Below, one piece after another: positions 18,195 through 27,002 of a stretch of 64,000 nt of DNA. The translations under genes and the position numbers were made by a program. The notes below the pieces were generated by a model, which ran no database searches, was not told the DNA's origin, and worked only from the letters and a program-made list of their open reading frames with translations. The stretch's first letter is position 1; each line of letters opens with the position of its first letter. The stretch is from Chryseosolibacter sp964532595 (GTDB taxonomy: Bacteria > Bacteroidota > Bacteroidia > Cytophagales > Cyclobacteriaceae). Location: the NCBI GenBank assembly GCA_964532595.1, contig CAZHIQ010000015.1, positions 9,488 through 73,487 of the forward strand, read 5' to 3'.

Positions 18195-20729
18195 TTATTC
18201 ACTCTTCTTCTCCTTTGGAGTCTTGGCTTTTTTCACCTTGATGGTGAGATGATCGCCTTTGCCCTCGTAGTCGGCAAGAATGATTCCACCCTCTTCGACT
18301 TCGCCTTTCAGAATTTCCTCGGCGACCGGGTCTTCGAGGTACTTCTGGATAGCGCGGTTAAGAGGTCTTGCTCCAAACTGCTGGTCGTACCCTTTATCCG
18401 CAAGGAAGTCTTTTGCTTTCTCGGTGAGTTCGACCTGGAAGCCGATCTGGTTGATCCGGGCGAACAGTTTGTCGAGGCTGATATCGATGATTTTGTGGAT
18501 ATCTTCCCTTCCGAGCGAGTTGAACACGATGACGTCATCGAGACGGTTGAGGAATTCCGGGCTAAAGGCCCGCTTCAACGCGCTCTGAATAGTTGACTTC
18601 ATTTGTTCTTCCTCGTTTTCGCGCCGTGCTGCGCTGGCAAAACCGATACCCGCACCGAAATCCTTCAGATCGCGTACACCGATGTTGGAAGTCATGATGA
18701 TAATAGTGTTACGGAAGTCTACCCGTCGACCGAGGCCGTCCGTAAGGATACCATCATCGAGTACTTGCAACAGGATGTTGAACACATCCGGGTGTGCCTT
18801 TTCGATTTCGTCGAGGAGGACGACCGAGTACGGTTTCCGGCGCACCTTTTCGGTGAGCTGTCCACCCTCTTCGTAGCCGACGTAACCTGGAGGCGCTCCG
18901 ACGAGGCGCGATACGGAGAACTTCTCCATATACTCACTCATGTCGATGCGAACCAACGCGTCTTCTTTATCGAAGAGGTAGGTAGCCAGAACTTTCGCGA
19001 GTTCCGTTTTACCTACACCTGTCGGGCCGAGGAATATGAAGGAACCAATTGGTTTCTTCGGATCCTTCAGTCCCACGCGGGTACGCTGAATCGCCTTGGT
19101 TAGCTTCTTGATGGCTTCTTCTTGCCCGATGACCTTTCCACTTAGTTCTCCGGCCATGCCCAAGAGCTTGTTGCTTTCTTTCTGGGCAATACGCTTGGTT
19201 GGGATTCCGGTCATCATCGCGATCACATCGGCGACGTTGTCTTCGTCTACCGTGTATTTCTCCGTGCGGGTTTTTTCTTCCCACTTGGCTTTGGCGATCT
19301 CGAGTTGCTCTATCAGCTTCTTCTCACGGTCGCGAAGTTGAGCCGCTTCTTCGTATTTCTGGCTTTTTACCACGCGGTTCTTTTCCTTCTTAACATCCTC
19401 GATAGCTTCCTCGAGTTTGACGATCTCCTCAGGAACGTGAATGTTGTTGATGTGGACCCGTGCTCCGGCTTCGTCGAGGACATCGATAGCTTTGTCCGGC
19501 AGGTACCGGTCGCTGATATAACGGTCGGACAGTCGGACGCAAGCTTCGATAGCTTCCTTCGTATAGATTACGTGGTGGTGATCTTCGTACTTCTCCTTGA
19601 TGTTCTCCAGGATCTGGATTGTTTCTTCAGGAGTGGTCGAGTCGACCATTACCATCTGGAAGCGGCGGGCGAGCGCACCGTCTTTCTCGATGTATTGCCG
19701 GTACTCGTCGAGTGTTGTCGCGCCAATGCACTGGATCTCGCCTCGGGCGAGAGCAGGCTTGAACATGTTCGAAGCATCGAGGGAGCCTGAAGCTCCACCG
19801 GCGCCGACGATGGTATGCAACTCGTCGATAAAGAGAATTACATCCGGTGATTTTTCCAGCTCGTTCATGACGGCCTTCATCCTTTCTTCAAACTGGCCGC
19901 GGTATTTCGTGCCAGCGACAAGTGAGGCGAGGTCGAGCGTCACAACGCGTTTTCCGAAAAGGACCCGTGATACTTTTTTCTGGATGATACGCAGCGCGAG
20001 GCCTTCGGCTATTGCCGTTTTACCCACGCCGGGTTCACCGATAAGGATCGGGTTATTCTTTTTACGGCGCGAGAGAATCTGCGCGACGCGTTCGATTTCT
20101 TTTTCACGACCGACAATAGGGTCGAGCTTGTTCTCTTCAGCAAGACGGGTCAAGTCTCTGCCAAAGTTGTCGAGTACAGGAGTTCTCGACTTCTCGGTTC
20201 CTTTCTTTTCTTTGCCGGCAGAGCTGGAACTTCCGAAGATTTTCGAAGAGTCGTCATCGGGATCGTCGGTGTCGGACGATGCCATGGGAGTTTCATTTTG
20301 GTATTCGAGCATCTCTTTCACCGTTTCGTAGTTGACATCGAATTTGTTAAGGATCTGGGTAGCCAGGTTATCAGCATCGCGCAGAATGGAAAGCAACAGG
20401 TGTTCTGTTCCAATCAGCTGAGCTTTGAAAATTTTGGCCTCCAGGTATGTTATCTTCAGTACTTTTTCTGATGCCTTGGTTAAAGGAATGTTAGCGAGGT
20501 TCTTGATCTCGTGTGTAGCGGTTCCTTTGGAAATTTTTTCGATTTCCGCCCGAAGTTCATCCAGGGGTACGCCGAGTTTCTTGAGAACGCCTACAGCCAC
20601 GCCTTCACCTTCGCGAATCATGCCAAGCAGCAGGTGCTCCGTGCCGATGTAATCATGGCCCAGTCGCAGTGCCTCTTCTCTGCTCAGCGAGATCACTTCC
20701 TTAACGCGGTTGGAAAATTTGGCTTCCAT
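18195..20729 (-). CDS. clpC: ATP-dependent Clp protease ATP-binding subunit ClpC
   Basis: Hsp100 unfoldase that feeds proteins to ClpP. Order of domains: two N-terminal Clp_N repeats (about 1-145; EEALRLGHDYIGTEHLLLGM), first AAA+ with Walker A GEPGVGKTAIAEG, a UVR/coiled-coil middle domain (KSQKYEEAAQLRDREKKL) that marks ClpC rather than ClpA or ClpB, and second AAA+ with GPTGVGKTELAK plus ClpB_D2-small C-terminus. I start at the ATG at 20729 (MEAKFSNRVKE, 844 aa), preceded by AAGGAT; the reading frame runs 33 codons further upstream without family similarity. Confidence 0.96.
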   Translation of the reverse strand: MEAKFSNRVKEVISLSREEALRLGHDYIGTEHLLLGMIREGEGVAVGVLKKLGVPLDELRAEIEKISKGTATHEIKNLANIPLTKASEKVLKITYLEAKIFKAQLIGTEHLLLSILRDADNLATQILNKFDVNYETVKEMLEYQNETPMASSDTDDPDDDSSKIFGSSSSAGKEKKGTEKSRTPVLDNFGRDLTRLAEENKLDPIVGREKEIERVAQILSRRKKNNPILIGEPGVGKTAIAEGLALRIIQKKVSRVLFGKRVVTLDLASLVAGTKYRGQFEERMKAVMNELEKSPDVILFIDELHTIVGAGGASGSLDASNMFKPALARGEIQCIGATTLDEYRQYIEKDGALARRFQMVMVDSTTPEETIQILENIKEKYEDHHHVIYTKEAIEACVRLSDRYISDRYLPDKAIDVLDEAGARVHINNIHVPEEIVKLEEAIEDVKKEKNRVVKSQKYEEAAQLRDREKKLIEQLEIAKAKWEEKTRTEKYTVDEDNVADVIAMMTGIPTKRIAQKESNKLLGMAGELSGKVIGQEEAIKKLTKAIQRTRVGLKDPKKPIGSFIFLGPTGVGKTELAKVLATYLFDKEDALVRIDMSEYMEKFSVSRLVGAPPGYVGYEEGGQLTEKVRRKPYSVVLLDEIEKAHPDVFNILLQVLDDGILTDGLGRRVDFRNTIIIMTSNIGVRDLKDFGAGIGFASAARRENEEEQMKSTIQSALKRAFSPEFLNRLDDVIVFNSLGREDIHKIIDISLDKLFARINQIGFQVELTEKAKDFLADKGYDQQFGARPLNRAIQKYLEDPVAEEILKGEVEEGGIILADYEGKGDHLTIKVKKAKTPKEKKSE

Positions 20730-20855
20730 GTAAAATCCTTGTGATTGATAATTGTAAATGTAAAGTTTTTCTATCGTACTACGCCATAGAGGAACTAAGA
20801 TTTCCCACCCCTGGGATGGCAAATTCAATTCTCTGGAAAAACGCAGTCTGTCGGG

Positions 20856-21488
20856 TTATTGTTCATTCACCACCGACGCTTTCACAATTTCCCAGGCGCC
20901 CGGTCCTTGGTTAAAGACCAGGTCTGCCAGACTGAGGTTGGGAACAAACATACTGCCAAAGACCTGAGGATATTCTTTACTTTTGAAAAAACTGTTACAG
21001 TGAGAGGGTTTTTTCGGGTTTATCCTGTTTCGCAGGTCTTTCACGTCGGCCGGAACTGACGGAATGTATTCCTGGGTTTCTTCGATGCTCACTTCGCGCC
21101 CCAGCCACTTCAGACACATTGTCATTAATTCCAGGTTCAGGTCGTACAAGAACAAACGCTTTCGAAATAAAATTTCCTCCAGGTCGGGCGCGTAGTATTC
21201 AAAGTAGGGAGCATTTCCGTAGGCAGTCCGGATCGTGCGCCAGTGGTTGTTTAGCCACTTCTGGGAGTAGTCGATTCGGACGTCGCAAATGCGGGTTTTA
21301 CTGCCGCTTGTAACTACCGGAACGATAAGGGTTTCCACGCGATGCGGGCCGAGCAAATAGCACCGGGTACGGTAGCTCTGCTTTTCGTAGTGTTCATATT
21401 TTTCCACAACAATGCGCTGGCAATTGGCTAAGGCCGTAAAGTAAGCAATGCAGGGTAAGTAGTGGGTTTCTATTAGAATGGTTGTCAC
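20856..21488 (-). CDS. WbqC-like family protein
   Basis: Member of the WbqC family, found in O-antigen clusters and, in Bacteroidetes, beside general envelope genes; its biochemical role is not established. Conserved features are the opening IETHYLPCIAYF, the KYEHYEKQSYRTRCYL segment and the WLNNHWRTIRTAYGNAPYF core. I prefer the GTG at 21488, which gives MTTILIETHYL, over a TTG five codons upstream. The gene begins 27 bp after the stop of the YciO-type gene on the same strand, so the two are probably co-transcribed. Confidence 0.85.
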   Translation of the reverse strand: MTTILIETHYLPCIAYFTALANCQRIVVEKYEHYEKQSYRTRCYLLGPHRVETLIVPVVTSGSKTRICDVRIDYSQKWLNNHWRTIRTAYGNAPYFEYYAPDLEEILFRKRLFLYDLNLELMTMCLKWLGREVSIEETQEYIPSVPADVKDLRNRINPKKPSHCNSFFKSKEYPQVFGSMFVPNLSLADLVFNQGPGAWEIVKASVVNEQ

Positions 21489-21515
21489 GGCAGGTAAATA
21501 CAATAAGGCTGCTTC

Positions 21516-22145
21516 TCAGAGTGTCGCAAAGTCTCCGAGTCCCTGGCGGGTTACGACCGCTTCACCGCTGGTGCAATCGATGACTGTCGAGGGGACATTT
21601 CCGCCTGCACCGCTGTCGATCACAATATCGACGAGGTGGCGCAAGTCTTCAAGCATTTCTTCCGGGTCGGTGGTATATTCTCTTACCGTGTCCTGATTTT
21701 TCAGCGACGCATTGACGAGAGGGTTCCCGAGCATCGCAATAATGTCCAGCGGCACCGGATGATCGGGGATACGAATGCCAACAGTCTTCTTATTGCCTTC
21801 AATAACTTTGGGAACCTTTCCGCCGGCATCGAGGATAAAAGTAAACGGCCCTGGAAAGGCTCGTTTCATCATCTTGAATACGGGAGTTTCGATCCGCCGC
21901 GCGTACTCGCTAACCTGGCTGAGGTCATGACACATGAAGGAGAGGTTGAGCTGCTTCTGCGGCTTTAGTCCGAGCGCCTGGCACAACCGGTCGATTGCCT
22001 TTTTGTTCATCAGGTCGCATCCGATACCATAAACCGTATCAGTAGGATAAACGATGAGGCCGCCGCGCGAGAGGACGTCGACGACGTGCCGGATTTTGCG
22101 CTGTTCGGGATTAACGGGATGGATTCTAAGGAGCTCGGCTGCCAT
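21516..22145 (-). CDS. Sua5/YciO/YrdC-family protein, YciO type
   Basis: Threonylcarbamoyl-AMP synthase-fold protein of 209 aa covering the whole YrdC domain (GGLIVYPTDTVYGIGCD near residue 29). Several segments match the E. coli YciO pattern more closely than TsaC: LSFMCHDLSQVSEYA, FPGPFTFILDAGGKVP and TVGIRIPDHPV. The standard TsaC KxR motif near residue 65 is not evident. It may make threonylcarbamoyl-AMP for the tRNA t6A modification, or be an accessory paralogue, as YciO is thought to be. It is divergent from mltG. Confidence 0.85.
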   Translation of the reverse strand: MAAELLRIHPVNPEQRKIRHVVDVLSRGGLIVYPTDTVYGIGCDLMNKKAIDRLCQALGLKPQKQLNLSFMCHDLSQVSEYARRIETPVFKMMKRAFPGPFTFILDAGGKVPKVIEGNKKTVGIRIPDHPVPLDIIAMLGNPLVNASLKNQDTVREYTTDPEEMLEDLRHLVDIVIDSGAGGNVPSTVIDCTSGEAVVTRQGLGDFATL

Positions 22146-22209
22146 TTTGAAAGAAAATCAATATTGTTAAGCCCCAGGCGACCTGCCGGGAGCTTTTCAT
22201 TCGTTAGCG

Positions 22210-22217
22210 TATTTTTG
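22210..22217 (+). promoter_or_regulatory. Candidate -7 box for the mltG operon
   Basis: TATTTTTG is a perfect match to the Bacteroidetes -7 consensus TAnnTTTG, 29 bp before the mltG ATG. A T-run (TTTT, 22194-22197) is upstream, but there is no clean -33 TTTG at the usual distance. Confidence 0.4.
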
Positions 22218-22246
22218 TTGTATTTTAGCGCTCAAGTTTAACACTC

Positions 22247-23296
22247 ATGCGACGACTAGGAAAGCTAATTTTTTTTCTTGTAGGATCGATCCTGTTGATC
22301 TCGTTTGTTTACTACGGCTATCAGGTCGCTTACACGCCCAACGTACTAGTGGGTAAACAACCGCGCCACATTGTCATTCCCCGTGGCGCGACCTTTAAAG
22401 ATGTGCAACGCATTCTGCATGAAGGTCGCTATGTTCAGGATCTTATCTCCTTTAGTTTCCTGGCCAAACTGATGGATTATGATGACCATGTCAAGCCCGG
22501 GCGTTATTTAATATTAAATGACCAGAATAATCTTAGCGTAATCCGGTTATTACGCGCGGGAATTCAGGAGCCTGTTAAAATAACATTCAATAACGTAAGA
22601 CTTGTTCCGGAACTTGCACAGAAGATTACCCGCAACCTCAATATGCGACCGGAGGAGTTTGAAGCCGCTGTCATCCGCTTTGCGATGAACAACAACAGTG
22701 GGTTCAACAAAGACAATGTGCTTTGCATGTTTATTCCGAATACATACGAAGTTTACTTCAACGTATCGCCGGAAGAGCTAGTGGAACGCATGTATCGCGA
22801 GTACACCAAGTTCTGGTCGGAAGAGCGAAAACAGAAGGCTGAAGCTATTGGACTGACACCCATTGAAGTTTCTATTCTCGCCTCTATTGTACAGGCTGAA
22901 TCGGTTCAACCGGACGAGGCTCCCGTTATCGCCGGATTATACATCAATCGATTGAAGCAGGATATGCTCCTCCAGGCCGATCCGACACTGGTATTTGCGG
23001 TGGGCGATTTCACCCTTAAGCGTGTCCTTAATGAACATAAGGAAGTAGAATCGCCATACAATACTTACCGGTATCGCGGTTTGCCTCCGGGACCGGTGAA
23101 CATGCCTGAGATTCACTCGATTGATGCGGTATTGAACTATACGAAAAGCAACTATCTTTATATGTGCGCTAAGGAAGATTTTTCCGGGCGTCATAACTTC
23201 ACCCATAGTTATCAACAACACCTGCTTAACGCGCAGCGGTATCAACGGGCGCTTTCGCGGGAAATGAAAATCGCCGCTCAAAAGAGTAAGAAGTAA
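22247..23296 (+). CDS. mltG: Endolytic transglycosylase MltG
   Basis: Inner-membrane lytic transglycosylase that cuts nascent peptidoglycan strands. One N-terminal membrane anchor (about residues 6-26) is followed by a LysM-like region (IVIPRGATFKDVQRIL) and the YceG catalytic domain. The catalytic Glu lies in IVQAESVQPDEAP, and the family motif YNTYRYRGLPPGPVNMP is intact. The length of 349 aa is normal. The stop shares one base with the start of the thioesterase gene (TAATG), so the two are translationally coupled. Confidence 0.95.
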   Translation: MRRLGKLIFFLVGSILLISFVYYGYQVAYTPNVLVGKQPRHIVIPRGATFKDVQRILHEGRYVQDLISFSFLAKLMDYDDHVKPGRYLILNDQNNLSVIRLLRAGIQEPVKITFNNVRLVPELAQKITRNLNMRPEEFEAAVIRFAMNNNSGFNKDNVLCMFIPNTYEVYFNVSPEELVERMYREYTKFWSEERKQKAEAIGLTPIEVSILASIVQAESVQPDEAPVIAGLYINRLKQDMLLQADPTLVFAVGDFTLKRVLNEHKEVESPYNTYRYRGLPPGPVNMPEIHSIDAVLNYTKSNYLYMCAKEDFSGRHNFTHSYQQHLLNAQRYQRALSREMKIAAQKSKK

Positions 23297-23703
23297 TGTA
23301 TATTTCAGAGACGTCCATTCGCGTGCGGTATGGGGAGACGGATCAGATGGGATACGTGTATTACGGAAATTACGCGATGTATTACGAGGTGGCGCGGGTA
23401 GAAAGCCTTCGGCAACTTGGCATCACATACAAGGAAATGGAAGATATGGGCGTCATGATGCCCGTGTTGGAGAACCGGTCGCGGTATCTCGCGCCCGCGC
23501 GCTACGATGATCTGTTGCGTATTGTGACTACGTTGCGCGAGAAACCAGGCGTTCGCATCAGGTTTGAGTATTCGATCTACAACGGAAATAATGAACTTAT
23601 TCATGAGGGCGAGACTGTACTCGCTTTCGTCAATAAAGCTACTAACAGGCCCTGCCGGCAGCCCGAGGCTATGCAGAAGGTGTTAGAGCCCTATTTTTCA
23701 TGA
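23296..23703 (+). CDS. Acyl-CoA thioesterase, YbgC/4HBT family
   Basis: Hot-dog fold thioesterase of 135 aa. The family signature RYGETDQMGYVYYGNY at about 10-25 contains the catalytic Asp, and an EVARVE helix follows. YbgC-type enzymes hydrolyse short- to medium-chain acyl-CoA. It sits between mltG and a YihY-type membrane gene with overlapping starts and stops on both sides (1 bp and 4 bp), so all three should be made from one message. Confidence 0.9.
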   Translation: MYISETSIRVRYGETDQMGYVYYGNYAMYYEVARVESLRQLGITYKEMEDMGVMMPVLENRSRYLAPARYDDLLRIVTTLREKPGVRIRFEYSIYNGNNELIHEGETVLAFVNKATNRPCRQPEAMQKVLEPYFS

Positions 23704-24719
23704 AGTACAAACATCGGAAGTTACTGCTTGAATGGAACCCTTCGCGACTGTTCCTGGCGTGGATGAAGCGTATACGATTCTCCCGTCATGAGGATGTGTC
23801 GTTGTATCGAATTGTCAAACGTTTCTTGCATAACCTTCAGGATGATGAGATTATGGACCGCGCCAACGGCGTTGCGTTCAACTTTATCCTCGCCATCTTT
23901 CCCGCGATTATTTTTCTTTTTACGCTTATCCCGTATGTCACGCCCTACTTCCCCGAGATAAATCGCGAAAGTATTCTCGGCTTTATGCAAAGCCTTGCTG
24001 AAAGCGGGTTCATGCCTCCGAGTATGTACGAAGTCGCTGCCGCAACAATACTCGATATCGTGAGTAATCAACGGGGTGGACTCTTGACTTTCGGTTTTTT
24101 GTTCGCCCTTGTTCTTTCGACCAACGGAATGCTTGCATTAATGCGCGCTTTTAATGCCTGCTATAAGACTATCGAGAATCGCAGTGCATTGAAGATGCGG
24201 GTCATAGCGACGGGTCTTACCATTAACATGGCGTTCGTGTTGTTTCTGACAGTGCTCTTGCTTGTCGGCGGTCAACTCGTAATCGAGTATCTGCTTTCCA
24301 ATTTTGACGACCTGGCATTCTTTAATTTGAGTCAGTTCGAGGTGGGCCTGATCTTCACGATCCGTTTCATCGTGATCTTCATTATGTTCTTCCTGGCGAT
24401 TTCGACCATATATTACTTCGGTCCTGCAATCCATTATAACTGGAGGTTTTTCTCGATAGGATCCTTTATCGCAACGTTGCTGGCACTTGCTGTCTCGTAC
24501 GGATTTTCCTATTACATTACCAACTTCGCCACCTATAACAAGGTGTATGGGTCGATCGGTGTGCTAATTGCCCTGATGATCTGGGTGCAGTTGATAACGG
24601 TAGTACTACTCGTCGGCTATGAAATAAATGCGAGCATTCACGACTCGATTCGCGCTGAGGCTTTGTGGAAAGCGCGCAAGTATCGCATGCACCAGCCCAC
24701 AACGGATCCCGTTCGCTAA
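23700..24719 (+). CDS. YihY/BrkB-family inner membrane protein
   Basis: A 339-aa protein with about six membrane helices and the family motifs DRANGVAFNFILAIFPAIIF near residue 58 and YGSIGVLIALMIWVQL near residue 280. YihY proteins were once called ribonuclease BN, but that activity belongs to another gene; the role of the family is unsettled, possibly transport. The start overlaps the thioesterase stop by 4 bp (ATGA). The next gene, galK, starts 26 bp after its stop. Confidence 0.9.
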   Translation: MKYKHRKLLLEWNPSRLFLAWMKRIRFSRHEDVSLYRIVKRFLHNLQDDEIMDRANGVAFNFILAIFPAIIFLFTLIPYVTPYFPEINRESILGFMQSLAESGFMPPSMYEVAAATILDIVSNQRGGLLTFGFLFALVLSTNGMLALMRAFNACYKTIENRSALKMRVIATGLTINMAFVLFLTVLLLVGGQLVIEYLLSNFDDLAFFNLSQFEVGLIFTIRFIVIFIMFFLAISTIYYFGPAIHYNWRFFSIGSFIATLLALAVSYGFSYYITNFATYNKVYGSIGVLIALMIWVQLITVVLLVGYEINASIHDSIRAEALWKARKYRMHQPTTDPVR

Positions 24720-24745
24720 TCTGCTCGGTTGTCAATCTAAAACCT

Positions 24746-25918
24746 ATGGATATTTCTCCCAGTACTGTCTTGACCTACTTCAAAAGCCGGTTCGGCAAGG
24801 AACCGCTTATGGTTCGCGCACCCGGACGAATCAACCTCATCGGTGAACATACCGACTACAACGACGGGTTCGTCATGCCTGGTGCGGTCGACCGCGAAAT
24901 ATGGTTTGCGGTCTCGCCATCGGATAACGGGCGGACGATTGTTCACGCCCTTCAATATGGAGAGGACGCCGAACTAGATATTTCAGATCCTGCCGTGGTG
25001 ACGCAACCCGCGTGGGCTAATTATTTGTTGGGTGTGCTCCGCCAACTGAAAGACCAGAATTTTTCCATACAGCCCTTTCAATGCGTGGTTGGGGGTAATA
25101 TACCGAGTGGGGCGGGAATGTCTTCTTCAGCAGCGTTGGAATGCGGATTCGGTATGGCGATGAACCTGCTGAATGGACACGACATTCCGCGGATGGAGAT
25201 TGCCCGGATGGGGCTATGGGCGGAGCAACATTTTGTCGGCCTTCAGTGCGGAATAATGGATCAGTTCGCCAGCACGATGGGTAAGCGCGACCATGTTATG
25301 CTGCTCGACTGCAAGACGATGGAGTATCGATACCTGCCTTTCGCACAAGATCGTCACACGTTGATATTATGCGACACACGGGTAAGCCACAGTCTGGCCG
25401 ACTCGGAGTATAACCTTCGTCGACAGGAATGTGAAGAAGGCGTGCGCATACTCCAGGCACATTATCCTCATATCAAAAGTTTGCGCGATGTCGACGAGGC
25501 AATGCTCCGGAAGCACCGTGATGAAATACCGTCGGCTGTCTTTGAGCGTTGTTCGTATGTTACCGGCGAAATACGCCGTGTGATGCAAGCCGCCGATGCT
25601 CTTGAGCAGGGAGACTTGCAAGCATTCGGTGAGCTGATGTTCGAAACGCACGAGGGATTATCGAAGTTGTATGAAGTGAGTTGCAAGGAACTCGACTTTC
25701 TGGTGGAGCAAGCGCGCACCTCTCCAGGAGTCCTCGGCGCCCGGATGATGGGCGGAGGTTTTGGTGGATGTACCATCAACCTGGTAGAGACGGATGAGGT
25801 CGAAGGGTTTCTTGCGAAGGTGAAGGCGAGTTATCGCGAAGCCTTTGACCGGGAGCCCGGTATCTACACAGTTAGCCTCGTTGAGGGCGCGGGACGTCTC
25901 CAGCCAGCGCATCTTTAA
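24746..25918 (+). CDS. galK: Galactokinase
   Basis: GHMP-family kinase that makes galactose-1-phosphate for the Leloir pathway. Diagnostic motifs are the galactokinase signature PGRINLIGEHTDYNDG (about 29-44), the ATP loop GGNIPSGAGMSSSAALE and the C-terminal GGGFGGC motif. I use the ATG at 24746 (390 aa, MDISPSTVL); the frame stays open 27 codons upstream into the YihY gene without family similarity. galM follows in the same direction after 82 bp, and a GH2 enzyme and MFS transporter complete a galactoside set. Confidence 0.95.
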   Translation: MDISPSTVLTYFKSRFGKEPLMVRAPGRINLIGEHTDYNDGFVMPGAVDREIWFAVSPSDNGRTIVHALQYGEDAELDISDPAVVTQPAWANYLLGVLRQLKDQNFSIQPFQCVVGGNIPSGAGMSSSAALECGFGMAMNLLNGHDIPRMEIARMGLWAEQHFVGLQCGIMDQFASTMGKRDHVMLLDCKTMEYRYLPFAQDRHTLILCDTRVSHSLADSEYNLRRQECEEGVRILQAHYPHIKSLRDVDEAMLRKHRDEIPSAVFERCSYVTGEIRRVMQAADALEQGDLQAFGELMFETHEGLSKLYEVSCKELDFLVEQARTSPGVLGARMMGGGFGGCTINLVETDEVEGFLAKVKASYREAFDREPGIYTVSLVEGAGRLQPAHL

Positions 25919-26000
25919 CCCCTAAGGTAGTCGACCGGTAATTATTTTTATATATTGAAAAACATTTGCCGTACATGACGGCAGGGTAGACTTTATTTCC

Positions 26001-26930
26001 ATGCAAAACTGTTTTCTGTTAATTCTCTTATTGGTTATGATTGGCTGCACCCGTCCTCAATCACAGAATGACTCACCGGGCAGTGAGACAACGCTGGAAA
26101 AAGGCATTACCCGTGAGCCTTTTGGTAAACTACAGGACGGAACGTCGGTAAGTCTTTATACACTTTCAAACGGTAAAGGAGCTGTTATGAAAGTCATGAA
26201 CTATGGTGGAATTATCCAATCGCTGATCATCCCTGATCGGAATGGAAATCCAGTTGATGTTACCCTTGGATTTGACTCGCTTGCTGCCTATGAAGCCGGC
26301 AATCCTTTTTTCGGGGCGCTGGTAGGCCGCTATGGCAACAGGATTGCCAATGGACGATTTTCGCTCGACGGAAAGGAGTATACTCTCGTACAAAACGACA
26401 ACGGCAATCACCTGCATGGGGGTACGCGAGGTTTCGACAAAGTCTGGTGGAATATTGAAGAAGTGACTGCGAATGATGGTGTCGCCATTCAGCTTACTTA
26501 TACCAGCCCCGACATGGAGGAAGGATACCCAGGAAATCTCGATGTAAAAGTTGTCTACAACCTGACCGACGACAATACTTTGCGGATTGATTATACTGCA
26601 ACGACGGACAAGAAAACAATTGTCAATCTTACACAGCACGCCTACTTCAANNNNNNNNNNNNNNNNNNNNNNNNNNNNNNNNNNNNNNNNNNNNNNNNNN
26701 NNNNNNNNNNNNNNNNNNNNNNNNNNNNNNNNNNNNNNNNNNNNNNNNNNAATTTTCTTGATGGCTCCCTGAAAGGAAAGGGAGGCGTTACCTACGCGCA
26801 TCGCACAGGTTTCTGTCTCGAAACACAGCACTATCCCGATTCTCCAAATCAACCGGATTTCCCGTCGGTGGTGTTGGAGCCAGGAGAAACGTATCAGACG
26901 ACGACTTCATACAGCTTTTCCGTTCGGTGA
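26001..26930 (+). CDS. galM: Galactose mutarotase (aldose 1-epimerase) lipoprotein, interrupted by assembly gap
   Basis: Converts beta- to alpha-D-galactose upstream of galactokinase. A lipobox (MIGCT) suggests an exported, lipid-anchored enzyme, which is common for this family in Bacteroidetes. GalM motifs seen: FGALVGRYGNRIANGRF, NHLHGG, NLTQHAYF before the gap, and FCLETQHYPDSPNQP near the C-terminus. Bases 26651-26750 are N. From the family pattern about 95 residues should lie between HAYF and NFLDG, yet the Ns account for only 33, so the gap is probably undersized; the frame match across it may be luck. The catalytic His/Glu region is partly hidden. Confidence 0.88.
   Translation: MQNCFLLILLLVMIGCTRPQSQNDSPGSETTLEKGITREPFGKLQDGTSVSLYTLSNGKGAVMKVMNYGGIIQSLIIPDRNGNPVDVTLGFDSLAAYEAGNPFFGALVGRYGNRIANGRFSLDGKEYTLVQNDNGNHLHGGTRGFDKVWWNIEEVTANDGVAIQLTYTSPDMEEGYPGNLDVKVVYNLTDDNTLRIDYTATTDKKTIVNLTQHAYFXXXXXXXXXXXXXXXXXXXXXXXXXXXXXXXXXXNFLDGSLKGKGGVTYAHRTGFCLETQHYPDSPNQPDFPSVVLEPGETYQTTTSYSFSVR
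26651..26750. other. Assembly gap (100 N) inside galM
   Basis: Exactly 100 N. The round number suggests a scaffolding placeholder rather than a measured length; comparison with the GalM fold suggests nearly 300 bp are missing. Confidence 0.95.
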
Positions 26931-27002
26931 TGAGCATGGCGTAGGCTATGTTCACCCGTTTGTTTTTACTCCCTACATTTCATTTACCCAAAACCAATAC
27001 GC

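Noticed and set aside
19597..20331. 244-codon open frame antisense to clpC
   Set aside because: It mirrors the codon structure of clpC, has low-complexity Ser/Arg-rich translation and no family motif.
25968..25982. Small hairpin GCCGT-ACATG-ACGGC between galK and galM
   Set aside because: Five-bp arms and no T-run; too weak to call a terminator or operator.
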